Below are positions 53,776 through 63,947 of a stretch of 64,000 bases of DNA, piece by piece. The stretch comes from an uncultured Parasphingopyxis sp. (GTDB taxonomy: Bacteria; Pseudomonadota; Alphaproteobacteria; Sphingomonadales; Sphingomonadaceae), in assembly GCA_947259005.1 (NCBI GenBank), contig CAMYKP010000008.1:1-64000 (forward strand), read 5' to 3'. The number at the start of each line of letters is the position of its first letter. The stretch's first letter is position 1. The position numbers were made by a program, and so were the translations under genes. The notes beneath the pieces are model-generated. The model searched no databases. It saw only the letters and a program-made list of their open reading frames with translations, and had not been told where the DNA came from.

Positions 53776-56424
53776 ATGGATTTGCGATCTCGACTGACTG
53801 AAACGGAGCAAGAGAAAAGCCCCGGCTGGATAGCCGGTCTGGGCCTGGCTGAAGCCACGACCACGTTTCAGACTGAAGACCAGATCGGCAAGATCCAGCG
53901 CGTCGCTGCGATGTGGCCAATGACCATTTTCGCCCAAGGGCTAACGCTGACCCTCATCGCGACCACATTCTTGAGTCTACGAACCCAAAGCTTCGCATTG
54001 GAAGCAGCCATCGTTGCAGTGACGATGATCGGGTTCAGCTCAATCACGTGGCTGCTTTCCCGCACAAACCTGATCAAGCGCCAACCTCCCCACCGTACGA
54101 TCCGGGCTATGCTGCCGATTGCCGGAATGTTCGGCATCGGTGTCGCACTGCTTGGATGGGAGATTATCGGGCTGGGCGAATTGCCGGTCGGAACATTATG
54201 CCTGGTATCGTTGGCCGTTACGTTCCTGATCATCCTCGCAACATTCATGCCGGTTCAGGCCGCAGCCCTCACTTTCGTCGCCACGGCGATCATTGCCGGC
54301 ACCATCCTGTCCGGCCAGTATCAGGTCGCAATTGTCGGCATCGTCGTATTCACGGGATTCTGGATCGCCACATTGGTAAACCTGCGCCTCGATTCCGCGC
54401 AAAGCCGCATGCGAGAGAAAAATTACTCCAAGGCGAGCCGCGCAAACCGCCTGCTCGAAGAATTCGAAGCCAACGGCAATGGCTGGTTCTGGGAGACCGA
54501 TCGCAGCGGCAGTATCGTTTATGTATCTCCCAAGCTCATCGAGGCTCTTAATCGCCCGACATCCGAAGTGATCGGCAAGCCGCTGACCTCGATCATCCAG
54601 ATGGAGGGCGGCGCGCAGGACGGCGAGCGTGCCCTCGGTTTCCACCTGAGCACCCGAAGTGCGTTCAATGATGTGACGGTCCGCGCGGCAACCAAGGAAG
54701 AATTGTGGTGGGCCCTATCGGGTCGACCGATCATTGACCAGATCGGTCAGTTTCGAGGTTATGCCGGCAGCGGCACGGACCTCACCGAGAAACGCCGGTC
54801 GCAATCAGAAGCCAATCGGTTGGCCAGATATGATTCCCTGACCGGCCTCGCGAACCGGCAGGAAATGCAACTGGCCCTCCAAAAGGCGCTTGACGATATC
54901 AGCCCGACGACTCCTGAAGTCGGTCTCATGCTGCTCGATCTTGATCGATTCAAGGCGGTGAACGACACGATGGGACATCCTGTTGGCGACGAGCTGCTCA
55001 AACAGGTGTCCAAGCGCTTGTTCCGCGTCGTTGGCGACCATGGCATGGTCGGCCGTCTCGGCGGCGACGAATTCAAGGTCGTGATCCCGTCTTTCGTCAA
55101 CACCAAGAAACTGGGTGAACTCGGGAACGACATTATTTCCCAACTGTCGCACCCTTATATGATCGACGGCATCACGCTGACGATCGGGTGCTCGATCGGT
55201 ATCGCCGTGGCCCCCCAACACGGATCGACGGCCGAAGAATTGATCCGTAACGCCGATCTCGCGCTCTATGCAGCCAAGGCCGACGGGCGCGGCGTCCATC
55301 GCTTCTACGAACGCGAGATGCATGCCGGCGCGAAACACCGGAAACGGCTGGAAGACGATCTGAGAAATGCACTGACCAACGATGAATTGCATGTCGCCTA
55401 CCAGCCGCAGGTCAGCACGACTTCCGAAAAAATTGTCGGTTATGAGGCGCTTATCCGCTGGAACCATCCGAGTCGGGGCGCGATTTCACCGGCTGATTTC
55501 GTTCCGGTTGCCGAAGATATTCGGCTGATCGAACAGATTGGCGAATGGGTATTGCGCAAGGCGTGCATGGAAGCCGCGCAGTGGCCGGGCAATGCGCGCG
55601 TTGCCGTCAACGTCTCGGCGATCCAGTTCGCAAACCCGAACTTTCCAAAGGTCGTAACCAGCGCCTTGGCAGCAGCAGGATTGCCCGCTGAGCGGCTCGA
55701 GCTTGAAATTACGGAAACCGTGTTCATCGACGGCGGAGAAGATACCGACCGGATGTTCAAAACGCTGAAGCGGATCGGCATCCGTCTCGCGCTTGACGAT
55801 TTCGGCACCGGCTATTCGGCGCTCGGCTATCTGAAAACCGCGCCTTTCGACAAGATCAAGATCGATCAGTCCTTCATCCGGGGTGCCGCGGTTGTCGGCA
55901 ATCGCAACGCCGCCATTATCAAGGCCATCGTCTCTCTCGCTGAGACACTGTATATGGAAACGACGGCCGAAGGCGTCGAAATGAAAGACGAGATCAAGCT
56001 CGTCAAAGAACTCGGCTGTTCCCATATTCAGGGCTATATCTACGGCAAGCCAATGCCGCATGCCGAGGTGCTGAAACAGCTGGGCGACGGATCGGCCGCG
56101 GCCAGTGCCAATGGCCATCGGGCCAGCCGAAGCCCCAGAAAAACTCTCCTGCGATCAACCAGGGTCGAAGCCGAAGGCATTCCGCAAAATGCATTGATCC
56201 GGAATATTTCCGCGACCGGTGCGATGCTCGAAGGGTTAGGGGAAATCGAACAGGGCACAGACCTGCTCATCGAGATCCTTGAAGGCCAGATGTTCAAAAG
56301 CACCGTGCGCTGGTCCGACAAGGAACGGGTCGGGATCGAATTTGCGCGCAACTTCGACCTGGAACGCCTGAGTGAAACGCCCAGCAAGATCGCCAAGCCG
56401 AAACGGCGCGCCTCGGCGGCCTAG
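53776..56424 (+). CDS. Membrane GGDEF-EAL-PilZ cyclic-di-GMP protein
   Basis: An 882-residue signalling protein. Residues 45-205 hold about six helices (a MASE-like sensor), followed by a PAS domain (GNGWFWETDRSGSIVYVSPK near residue 235). GGDEF comes near residue 430 (GRLGGDEFKVV) and EAL near residue 556 (YEALIRWNHPS), with DDFGTGYS and KIDQSFI further on; both look catalytically intact. The last 95 residues form a PilZ domain (RSTRVEAEG, then NISATGAMLEG), which binds the same nucleotide. The start at 53776 follows a possible TTG at 53758. It converges on hemH with a shared CTAG. Confidence 0.9.
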   Translation: MDLRSRLTETEQEKSPGWIAGLGLAEATTTFQTEDQIGKIQRVAAMWPMTIFAQGLTLTLIATTFLSLRTQSFALEAAIVAVTMIGFSSITWLLSRTNLIKRQPPHRTIRAMLPIAGMFGIGVALLGWEIIGLGELPVGTLCLVSLAVTFLIILATFMPVQAAALTFVATAIIAGTILSGQYQVAIVGIVVFTGFWIATLVNLRLDSAQSRMREKNYSKASRANRLLEEFEANGNGWFWETDRSGSIVYVSPKLIEALNRPTSEVIGKPLTSIIQMEGGAQDGERALGFHLSTRSAFNDVTVRAATKEELWWALSGRPIIDQIGQFRGYAGSGTDLTEKRRSQSEANRLARYDSLTGLANRQEMQLALQKALDDISPTTPEVGLMLLDLDRFKAVNDTMGHPVGDELLKQVSKRLFRVVGDHGMVGRLGGDEFKVVIPSFVNTKKLGELGNDIISQLSHPYMIDGITLTIGCSIGIAVAPQHGSTAEELIRNADLALYAAKADGRGVHRFYEREMHAGAKHRKRLEDDLRNALTNDELHVAYQPQVSTTSEKIVGYEALIRWNHPSRGAISPADFVPVAEDIRLIEQIGEWVLRKACMEAAQWPGNARVAVNVSAIQFANPNFPKVVTSALAAAGLPAERLELEITETVFIDGGEDTDRMFKTLKRIGIRLALDDFGTGYSALGYLKTAPFDKIKIDQSFIRGAAVVGNRNAAIIKAIVSLAETLYMETTAEGVEMKDEIKLVKELGCSHIQGYIYGKPMPHAEVLKQLGDGSAAASANGHRASRSPRKTLLRSTRVEAEGIPQNALIRNISATGAMLEGLGEIEQGTDLLIEILEGQMFKSTVRWSDKERVGIEFARNFDLERLSETPSKIAKPKRRASAA

Positions 56425-57425
56425 GGCGTCCAGCCAACAAGTTCGCGGCGGACGAGGGTTTCGAGCATGGCCATGCCTTGGTCGCTCGCATTGAGACAAG
56501 GAATATAGGCGAAATCGCTTCCGCCAGCCTCGAGAAACTGCGCCCTTCCTTCCATCGCTAGTTCTTCCAGCGTTTCCAGACAATCGACCGAAAAGCCCGG
56601 AGCAAAGATCGCAACCTTTTTCAGGTTCCGTTCGGGCAAGGCTGCAAGCAAATCGGCCGTTGCCGGCTCAAGCCATTTCGCCCGGCCGAACCGCGACTGG
56701 AATGTCGTAAATAACGGCCTGCCCAGCGCTTCGCTGACCAGTCGCGCCGTTTTCTGGCACTGGCAGTGATACGGATCGCCCAGCTCGAGCGTACGCCGCG
56801 GCATGCCATGAAAACTCGCGATCAGCGCTTCGGGTTCGAAATCCAGTGCCGTCAGACCCTCACGCACCGACCTCGCCAGGGCGTCGATATAGGCAGGGTC
56901 GTCATGATAGGGTGGCAGCACCCTTAGCGTCGGCTGCCAACGCATATCGGCAAGCTCCGCCCCTGCCTCATCGACAACGGTCGCCGTCGTCGCACCGCAA
57001 TATTGCGGATAGAGCGGCGCGAGCAATATCCGCTCACAGCCTTGTGCCTTCATCTCCTCCAGCCGGAACCCGATGCCGGGCCGCCCGTAGCGCATCGCAT
57101 AGCTGACCCGCACACCATCGCCGAAGCGCTGCTGCAATCCTGCCATCTGCTGCTTGGTATGGACGGCAAGCGGAGACCCTTCTTCCATCCAGACTTTTGC
57201 ATAGGCCCGGGCCGATTTGCGCGGCCGGGTATTGAGGATCACGCCGTGGAGCAGAGGTTTCCAAAGCAGCGCCGGGAGCTCGACCACGCGCTTGTCGGAC
57301 AGGAATTCCGCCAGATAGCGCCGTACTGCCTGCGGCGTCGGGGCGTCAGGCGTTCCCAGATTGACGAGCAGCACACCGATTTTGGGGGCGGGAATGTCCG
57401 GGTGAAAATCCGGTTTGTCCGTCAT
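56421..57425 (-). CDS. hemH: Ferrochelatase
   Basis: Inserts Fe(II) into protoporphyrin IX, the last step of haem synthesis; 334 residues, the usual length. Marks are LLVNLGTPDAPTPQAVRRYL near residue 19, SFHGMPRRTLELGDPYHCQC near residue 196 with the catalytic His, and the end block IFAPGFSVDCLETLEEL near residue 270. The Cys in the latter block could belong to an iron-sulfur site. It overlaps the IorB-like gene by ATGA and would be translated with it. Confidence 0.95.
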   Translation of the reverse strand: MTDKPDFHPDIPAPKIGVLLVNLGTPDAPTPQAVRRYLAEFLSDKRVVELPALLWKPLLHGVILNTRPRKSARAYAKVWMEEGSPLAVHTKQQMAGLQQRFGDGVRVSYAMRYGRPGIGFRLEEMKAQGCERILLAPLYPQYCGATTATVVDEAGAELADMRWQPTLRVLPPYHDDPAYIDALARSVREGLTALDFEPEALIASFHGMPRRTLELGDPYHCQCQKTARLVSEALGRPLFTTFQSRFGRAKWLEPATADLLAALPERNLKKVAIFAPGFSVDCLETLEELAMEGRAQFLEAGGSDFAYIPCLNASDQGMAMLETLVRRELVGWTP

Positions 57426-59665
57426 GCGACACCGCCTACCCGGAAGGGAATCGACCGAAGCCTCTGGCCCGTTGCCGCAAAAATGGCGTTGCCGATCGCG
57501 GGCGCAACCGGCGGCACGGCGATTTCCCCCACCCCGCCCGGCTCTTCGCTGCTGTCGATCAGCTCAATCTCGATTTCCGGAATGTCGGAGAGGATCGGCA
57601 GGCCAAGTTCATGGAAATTGGATACGAGCGGCTCGTCATACGCATAGCGCACGGCATTGCCCAGTGCCTGGGACATGCCGAATACGATACCGCCCTCGAT
57701 CTGCTGGCGGACGATTTCCGGGTTGATCATCCGCCCGCAATCGACAGCCGCCGCAATTTTTTCAATGATCGGACGCTGGTCGTCGCCGATATGGAGCCGG
57801 ACGACCATCGCCACATGGCTACCGAAACAGCTATGCGCGGCCAGCCCCATGCCGCCGCCCTGCTCGCCGCCATCCCAGCCGCCCAGGGTTGCAGCCGTGG
57901 TCAGGCAGCGGGCAAGCCGCGAGGCCTCGCCCATCATACCGATACGGAAAGATAGCGGCTCGATTCCGGCCTGCGCCGCCAGCTCGTCCATGAAGCATTC
58001 GGTAAAGAAGGCCGTGTAGCTATGCGCAACGGACCGCCAGATACCGGTTTCTACCCCGATATCGACCGGCATATGCTCAATCGCCAGATTGGGGATCGCA
58101 TAGGCCGGCCGCGCGCCTTCCACGGCCCCCGGACTGGGATCGTTGACGCCGCCGAAAAACATGCTTGGCATGACCCGCTGAAACAGCTGGTTGCCCGTCG
58201 AGGGAACGGCAATTCGGGCATGCCAGGCAGAAATGGCTCCGGCGGCGCCGAGCTTCGCCGTCAGCCTGCCCAGGGCCGCGGGGCGATAATAGTCGCTGCG
58301 GGTTTCTTCCTCGCGCGACCATGTAAGCTGCACGGGACGGTTCATCCGGCGTGCGATGATCGCGACCTGCACGGCTGCGTCATGCTCGATCTTGCGGCCA
58401 AAGGCCCCGCCCAGCAGCATCGGATAGATCGTCACCTGGCTTTCGCTATAGCCGATCGCATCGGCAACGGCGGACCGCATCAGGCTCGGCGCCTGGGTTG
58501 GCGCCCAGACTTCCAGCCGGTCACCGTCGACACGCGCGGTTGCCGTCAGCGGTTCAATCGCGGCATGCGGGGCCAGCCCGACACTATAGGTAGCCCGGTG
58601 CGCGCCCGACGTGCCAAAGGCCGCCGCCAGATCGCCCTCGCTGACGAACCGCGTGCCACCGTCTCCGTCCAGCGCGCCTTCAAGCGCTGCCTCTATACTG
58701 GCATCGTCGACAGCCCCTTCATCGTCGCTTTCCCATTGGGGCGCCAGTTCCTCAACGCCGCGATTGGCCGCCCACCAGTTTGTCGCGACACAGGCTGCAA
58801 AACGGGGATTCTCGAATATCGCGGTTACGCCGAACACATTGTTCGCCGCATCGCGATTGACGGCGGCGAGCCTGTGGCGGCTCGAAGGGGCCTGCCGCGC
58901 CGACGCGAAAACCATTTCGGGCAGGCGGACATCGCCAGCATAACGCGCCGACCCATCGACCTTGGACGGCAGATCGATCCGCGGCATGGATTGGCCGGTG
59001 ATCGGACGCCCCTCGGGGTTGCGCAATGTGAGCGTATCGGGCGGCGAATATTGGGCGGCGTCGGCGGCCAGTTCGCCAAAACGCAGTCTCTGTTCGCCAA
59101 GTACGACAAAGCCGTCGGCCGTGTCGCACGCCTGCCAATCGGTATCCCAGCGCGCAGCGGCCGCTTTGCACAAGACAGCACGCGCAGCTGCGCCGGCCTC
59201 GCGAAAGCGCTGCTCGAAGCCGCGAATGGAAGAAGAACCGCCCGTGATCATCAACGCATTGCGCACCGCATATTCGCGCGTTGCCCATTGTCCTATCGAA
59301 CCGAGGAAGGAAGGCAGCGCACCATCCGATTCCCCCGCAACGAGAAAATCATTGGCATAAAGCGGGTTTATGGGCGCGGTTTCGACACCGATAGTCCGCC
59401 AGTCGGCACCCAGCTCATCGGCCAGCGCCTGCGGCAGTGCCGTCCAGACGCCCTGCCCCATTTCCGCCTGCGGCACGATTACACTGACATGCCCGTCTTC
59501 GCCGATCTTAAGAAAGGCGTTGAAAACCGTCTCACCCTCACCGGCGACAAGATTGTGCACATAGTGACGCGGCCAGACGCCCCAGGCGATCGCCAGACCG
59601 GCACCGACACCTCCGCCAATCAATACGTGGCGGCGCGTGATTCCGAAGCGGGGCGGTTTAGACAT
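57422..59665 (-). CDS. Isoquinoline 1-oxidoreductase-type molybdopterin subunit (IorB-like)
   Basis: Large, molybdenum-cofactor-binding subunit of the xanthine oxidase family; 747 residues. It has a Tat-like signal (ITRRHVLIGGGVGAGLAIAWG, residues 8-28, a little short on hydrophobicity) so it acts in the periplasm. Typical blocks are PQAEMGQGVWTALPQALADE near residue 60, VGLAPHAAIEPLTATA, LLGGAFGRKIEHDAAVQ and the end GGVGEIAVPPVAPAIGNAI with the catalytic Glu. The matching [2Fe-2S] small subunit gene is not next to it. Substrate unknown (aldehyde or N-heterocycle). Confidence 0.9.
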   Translation of the reverse strand: MSKPPRFGITRRHVLIGGGVGAGLAIAWGVWPRHYVHNLVAGEGETVFNAFLKIGEDGHVSVIVPQAEMGQGVWTALPQALADELGADWRTIGVETAPINPLYANDFLVAGESDGALPSFLGSIGQWATREYAVRNALMITGGSSSIRGFEQRFREAGAAARAVLCKAAAARWDTDWQACDTADGFVVLGEQRLRFGELAADAAQYSPPDTLTLRNPEGRPITGQSMPRIDLPSKVDGSARYAGDVRLPEMVFASARQAPSSRHRLAAVNRDAANNVFGVTAIFENPRFAACVATNWWAANRGVEELAPQWESDDEGAVDDASIEAALEGALDGDGGTRFVSEGDLAAAFGTSGAHRATYSVGLAPHAAIEPLTATARVDGDRLEVWAPTQAPSLMRSAVADAIGYSESQVTIYPMLLGGAFGRKIEHDAAVQVAIIARRMNRPVQLTWSREEETRSDYYRPAALGRLTAKLGAAGAISAWHARIAVPSTGNQLFQRVMPSMFFGGVNDPSPGAVEGARPAYAIPNLAIEHMPVDIGVETGIWRSVAHSYTAFFTECFMDELAAQAGIEPLSFRIGMMGEASRLARCLTTAATLGGWDGGEQGGGMGLAAHSCFGSHVAMVVRLHIGDDQRPIIEKIAAAVDCGRMINPEIVRQQIEGGIVFGMSQALGNAVRYAYDEPLVSNFHELGLPILSDIPEIEIELIDSSEEPGGVGEIAVPPVAPAIGNAIFAATGQRLRSIPFRVGGVA

Positions 59666-59719
59666 GCAAGGCTCTGTATAGTCCTCTAGCTGCCGATGCT
59701 AGCCGGAGTTGAGCGGATA

Positions 59720-61219
59720 TCAGTTGGCGCTTTCAGCATTTTTCATGCTGACCGACGTCAGAAGGACGAGACCGATGGCAAACAGGATGGCGATCGACGC
59801 CATGCCGATCCGCTGGTCGTTAAACGCGCTTGTGAACATCTCTACGAGCAGCGGCCCCATCCAGACGGTGATCGTGCCCGCGATGGCGTAAAGCCCGAAG
59901 AATTCGCCACTACGACCAGGCGGGGCAAGCTGGACCAACATTGCGCGGCTCGACGATATGCTGGCCGTTGCGGTGACGGCGACGACGCTCACCAAACCAA
60001 GATAAACGAGATCGGACAACGTCTGAAACACCAATCCATCCCAAATTTGATAATTGGCGATAAGGCCGAAAAGCAGTGTTTCCTGCGTGACCGAGAGCTG
60101 GATCGCGAACGCGAGAACCATGCCGAAAATCTCGATGATCAGTGCCGCCTTCACGCCGACCTTGGTGTCGAGCCAGCCGCCGAACAACCCCCCGCCAAAA
60201 GCCCAGGCCGAGGCAAAAATTGCGTAGCTGATCATCTCGAGGAAACCCCATTCGAGGAACAGCGCGACATAGACTGCCGCCAGCGCCAGCAGCGCCGCCA
60301 TCGCATCCGCATAGAACATGCGCGCGATCAGGAACTTGAACAGTTCGCGATACTTTGCCGCCTCGCGGACCGTGCGAACGACAGCCTTCGCGCCATCGAT
60401 CGCGGCCACTGTCCAGTTTGCGCCCTTCACCCCGGGATCCTTGGCATTCAGGAAAAAGGGTATGGCAAAAAGCGCAAGCCAAACGGCACATAATGGCCCG
60501 ACGATACGTATATGCTCAAACCGCTCCAGGTCGAACCCGAACTGGGGTTCGGAAAATGGCCACCCGATCGCGGCGGGCAACACGAACAATCCTACCAATC
60601 CAATAAACATGATCGTTGCGGCGAGATTTCCCAATCCCAGCCCCAGTCCCGAGATCATCGGCAAGGATCGCGGTTCGCCCGCCGCTGTGAGCATCGAATT
60701 ATGCATCACCTCCGAATAGGTGAAACAGACATAGGCGATCACCAGCACCGCCATCACGACACCGGTCGGCAGGCCCTCTTCGCCGGGAATGGCATACCAG
60801 AGCAGCCAGGACATTGCCGCGATCACGCCGAGCAGAAAAGCAAGCAGGGGTTTGCGCCGTCCCCCGCGATCGAGCGCCGCGCCAAGGAACGGAGCCGTGA
60901 GGGCAGCGATAAGCCCTGCCCATTTGGTGACCGATGCTATGGCAGCCTGACCCTGGGCATTGGCCGTCCGCGTGGCCGTTTCCGGATCGAGCCCTTCAAG
61001 CGTGCCGCTCGCCAGTATATCTGCGCCCATGATATCGCGCGCGAAATAGGGCGCGAAAATATAGATGACGATGAGAATGTAATAGGGGTTGCGCGCCCAT
61101 TCGAAGATTGCCCAGGCGAATCCAGTCTTTCCCAATGCGCCGCCGACACCAAGACCGGGAACGGCAGCTATAGGCCCTGAGGGCGGTGCGGTGGAAGCTA
61201 TAACAAGTCCCTTCGGCAT
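59720..61219 (-). CDS. MFS transporter of the UMF1/Atg22-like group
   Basis: A 499-residue transporter with about twelve helices. The first is FAWAIFEWARNPYYILIVIYIFAPYF near residue 35-60, in which FEWARNPYY is a mark of the UMF1 group. FVYSEVMHNSML-like text (CFTYSEVMHNSML) near residue 165 and the GRSGEFFGLYAIAGTITVWMGP block near residue 440 support this. The substrate is unknown. It may share a transcript with the HD-domain gene 28 bases upstream and the IorB-like gene 54 bases downstream. Confidence 0.85.
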   Translation of the reverse strand: MPKGLVIASTAPPSGPIAAVPGLGVGGALGKTGFAWAIFEWARNPYYILIVIYIFAPYFARDIMGADILASGTLEGLDPETATRTANAQGQAAIASVTKWAGLIAALTAPFLGAALDRGGRRKPLLAFLLGVIAAMSWLLWYAIPGEEGLPTGVVMAVLVIAYVCFTYSEVMHNSMLTAAGEPRSLPMISGLGLGLGNLAATIMFIGLVGLFVLPAAIGWPFSEPQFGFDLERFEHIRIVGPLCAVWLALFAIPFFLNAKDPGVKGANWTVAAIDGAKAVVRTVREAAKYRELFKFLIARMFYADAMAALLALAAVYVALFLEWGFLEMISYAIFASAWAFGGGLFGGWLDTKVGVKAALIIEIFGMVLAFAIQLSVTQETLLFGLIANYQIWDGLVFQTLSDLVYLGLVSVVAVTATASISSSRAMLVQLAPPGRSGEFFGLYAIAGTITVWMGPLLVEMFTSAFNDQRIGMASIAILFAIGLVLLTSVSMKNAESAN

Positions 61220-61247
61220 ATGGCGGAGGAAGTCGGTCCCGCTTGGG

Positions 61248-61829
61248 CTACATCATTTTGGGTGCGCCAAAGACCCGCATGATCTCCGGCTCAAAGCTCT
61301 CCAGGCTGTCGACCTCGAAGTCCGGATCGAAGGCGGGTGCGTCCCATTCATCGACCAGCTTGCAGGCGAGATCGTACCAGCTCTTATCCTTGTGATCCTC
61401 GCGCAGCGTCGTCGAGCGGCCCATATAATTGTAGTAATAGGCGCCCTGGAAATCCTGATGATATTTGATGACATGATACAGGTCGTCATTGACATAGGGT
61501 TTCAGGATTTCCGCCGCGATCGCCCCGTGATTGGGCACCGACATGGTCTTGCCGATATCATGGCACAGCGCCGCAACCACTTCCTCATCGCTCGCACCGG
61601 CGCGGCGGGCCAGCGTTGCCGTCATCAGCGAATGCTGGAGCTGATCGCAGCTGAAACCGAGCGTCAGTTCGCCAAGATCGCGCAGATGCTGCATGATCCG
61701 CATCGGCGCAGACGTCTTGTAATGCTCCTGATGCTCTTTGCCGATAATTGCCCAGTCTTCGGGCTTGCCGTCCTGCATGCGCGTAAAGCCTTTATTCGGG
61801 GCTTCTGCTTCGGGTGCCTGGGTAGCCAT
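61248..61829 (-). CDS. HD-domain protein of the PhnZ/MIOX-like oxygenase group
   Basis: A 193-residue soluble protein with an HD domain. The order of possible metal ligands is [37 protein letters not shown] and [10 protein letters not shown], with a distant Asp in the last part ([15 protein letters not shown]). This spacing is that of the mixed-valent di-iron HD oxygenases (PhnZ, inositol oxygenase) rather than nucleotide hydrolases. The true reaction is not known. The start at 61829 has AGGAG eight bases before; an ATG at 61835 is too close to it. It is divergent from lgt. Confidence 0.75.
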   Translation of the reverse strand: MATQAPEAEAPNKGFTRMQDGKPEDWAIIGKEHQEHYKTSAPMRIMQHLRDLGELTLGFSCDQLQHSLMTATLARRAGASDEEVVAALCHDIGKTMSVPNHGAIAAEILKPYVNDDLYHVIKYHQDFQGAYYYNYMGRSTTLREDHKDKSWYDLACKLVDEWDAPAFDPDFEVDSLESFEPEIMRVFGAPKMM

Positions 61830-61938
61830 TTCCATCTCTCCTGCGCCTTTGCTTATCGCGACGCTTTCCGTTTTCGATTGCCACCAGTATGAAGGCAAAA
61901 AAGCAAAGGGGAAAGCCTTGGACTTTCTGGCAACGACA

Positions 61939-62820
61939 ATGGCGGCAGTTTCGACTGCCGGTGGCGAATATCTGCGGTTCGAGGATCTCGGTCTTTCTGC
62001 GATCGCTCTCGATCTCGGCTTCTTCGAACTACGCTGGTACAGCCTCGCCTATATCGCCGGGATCGTTATCGGCTGGTGGTATCTGCTCAAGCTCATTGCC
62101 CAGCCCGGTGCGCCCATGGCCCGGCGCCATGCGGACGATCTGGTGTTTTACGCCACGCTCGGCATCCTGATCGGCGGCCGGCTCGGCTATGTGTTGTTTT
62201 ACCGACCAGCCGAATATTTCGCGGATCCCGGCAGCATCATCCGGGTCTGGGACGGTGGCATGTCTTTCCATGGCGGGGTGATCGGCGTCAGTACGGCGAT
62301 CCTGTACATGGCCTGGAAGAACAAGCTGAGCTGGCTCCGCATCCACGACTATGTTGCCTGCACGATCCCGTTCGGCCTGTTCTTCGGTCGGATTGCAAAT
62401 TTCGTGAATGGCGAGCTATGGGGTCGGGAAACTACTGTTTTCTGGGCTATTCGCTTCCTCGAAGGCCCGATTAACAGTAGGTATCTTGGTCCGCCCCGCC
62501 ACCCAAGCCAACTCTACGAGGCCGGGCTAGAAGGCATCCTGCTTTTTGCATTGCTCTGGCTCATGTTCTGGAAGACCAAGGCCCGCCACCAGCCCGGCAA
62601 GCTCGTCGGCATTTTCCTGGTCGGCTATGGCCTGTCGCGCTTTGCAGTCGAATTTTTCCGCCAGCCCGATGCAGGGCTGGAGCATCTCGCATGGGGCCTG
62701 TCGATGGGACAAACGCTGACCGTGCCGATGCTGATCGGCGGTGCCTGGCTGATCGCAACCGCAAAGGGACGGGCCGACGGGGTCAAGCCCGTGCCCGCAG
62801 AGCCGGATGCCGCTGCCTGA
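61939..62820 (+). CDS. lgt: Prolipoprotein diacylglyceryl transferase
   Basis: Attaches diacylglycerol to the Cys of lipoproteins in the inner membrane; about 293 residues with seven helices. Family marks are [30 protein letters not shown] near residue 82, the signature [14 protein letters not shown] near residue 105, [14 protein letters not shown] near residue 150 (with the essential Arg and Asn), and [12 protein letters not shown]. The ATG at 61939 has no ribosome site; a TTG at 61918 behind AAGGGGA is a good alternative. The next gene overlaps by 14 bases. Confidence 0.93.
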   Translation: MAAVSTAGGEYLRFEDLGLSAIALDLGFFELRWYSLAYIAGIVIGWWYLLKLIAQPGAPMARRHADDLVFYATLGILIGGRLGYVLFYRPAEYFADPGSIIRVWDGGMSFHGGVIGVSTAILYMAWKNKLSWLRIHDYVACTIPFGLFFGRIANFVNGELWGRETTVFWAIRFLEGPINSRYLGPPRHPSQLYEAGLEGILLFALLWLMFWKTKARHQPGKLVGIFLVGYGLSRFAVEFFRQPDAGLEHLAWGLSMGQTLTVPMLIGGAWLIATAKGRADGVKPVPAEPDAAA

Positions 62821-63877
62821 CGAAAAACCGGATGGTGAAAAGCCGCTCGGCGAGAGACTGGCAGGGGTAATCGCGGCCGCCGGGCCGATCTCCCTCGCCC
62901 AGTTCATGGCCGAGGCGAATGCCCATTATTACGCGACGCGCGATCCGTTAGGCTTGGAGGGCGATTTCATTACCGCGCCCGAGATCAGCCAGATGTTCGG
63001 CGAACTTGCCGGGCTGTGGCTTGCCGATCTCTGGTCGCGTGCGGGTTCCCCCACCGATGCCCATTATGTCGAGCTTGGCCCGGGCCGCGGCACTTTGGCG
63101 GAAGACGCATTGCGAGCCATGCGCGCGGCGCGTTTCGAACCGCCCATCCATCTGGTGGAAACCAGCCCTGTGCTGCGTCACAATCAGGCGACCCGGCTAC
63201 CCACCGCCCGCTGGCATGACGATTTGGATGACCTGCCGGAAACGGGGCCGCTGCTGGTGATCGCCAACGAATTTTTCGACGCGTTGCCGATCCGGCAGAT
63301 CCAGCGCGGGGCCAGTGGCTGGCATGAGGTGATGGTCGATCATCGGGATGGCAGTTTTACGCCGATAACCTCCGGACCTCCCCTCGACGATCATATCCCC
63401 GAAGCGCTTCGCGATGCACCGCTTGGCAGTGTCATCGAAACATCGCCTGCCTCGGAAAGCATCGCGCGCGCGCTCGCGGACCGTATCGCCAAACAGGGCG
63501 GCGCTGCGCTGATCGTGGACTATGGCTATGAAGGCGTGATGACGGGCGACACGCTGCAAGCCGTTTCCCGGCACGAACATGCAGATATTTTTGCCGAACC
63601 GGGCGAGCGCGACCTCACCGCCCATGTCAATTTCACGACATTGGAGCGCATCGGGTGGGCCGCCGGGCTGACAGTCCATGGCCCGGTAAGCCAGGGCCGT
63701 TGGCTCGAATCGATCGGCATCGGCGCGCGCACGGCCGCGCTCATCAAAGCCGCACCGCACCGACAGGAAGAACTGATCTCCGCCCGCGACAGGCTGACCA
63801 AATCAGAAGAGATGGGCGCCCTGTTCAAGGCGATGGCGTTGGTGGCGCCCGATTGGCCGGCACCCGCCGCATTCTGA
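62807..63877 (+). CDS. COG1565-type SAM-dependent methyltransferase (NDUFAF7-like)
   Basis: A 356-residue class I methyltransferase whose eukaryotic relative NDUFAF7 methylates an Arg of complex I. Marks are [29 protein letters not shown], read from residue 45; the SAM motif [17 protein letters not shown] near residue 88; [16 protein letters not shown] near residue 147; and LIVDYGYEG. It lies between lgt and pgeF, an order kept in many alphaproteobacteria. The start overlaps the lgt stop by 14 bases. Confidence 0.92.
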   Translation: MPLPDEKPDGEKPLGERLAGVIAAAGPISLAQFMAEANAHYYATRDPLGLEGDFITAPEISQMFGELAGLWLADLWSRAGSPTDAHYVELGPGRGTLAEDALRAMRAARFEPPIHLVETSPVLRHNQATRLPTARWHDDLDDLPETGPLLVIANEFFDALPIRQIQRGASGWHEVMVDHRDGSFTPITSGPPLDDHIPEALRDAPLGSVIETSPASESIARALADRIAKQGGAALIVDYGYEGVMTGDTLQAVSRHEHADIFAEPGERDLTAHVNFTTLERIGWAAGLTVHGPVSQGRWLESIGIGARTAALIKAAPHRQEELISARDRLTKSEEMGALFKAMALVAPDWPAPAAF

Positions 63878-63947
63878 ACGCCGCGCGTTGCAACGGCCCG
63901 AAACACCGCTAAGAAGACCGGCCCGATAATGAGCGGGCAGGAGATAT

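Noticed and set aside
58022..59689. 555-codon forward open frame across the IorB-like gene
   Set aside because: Very long but Arg-rich with no recognisable motif; the reverse frame is a clear molybdenum hydroxylase.
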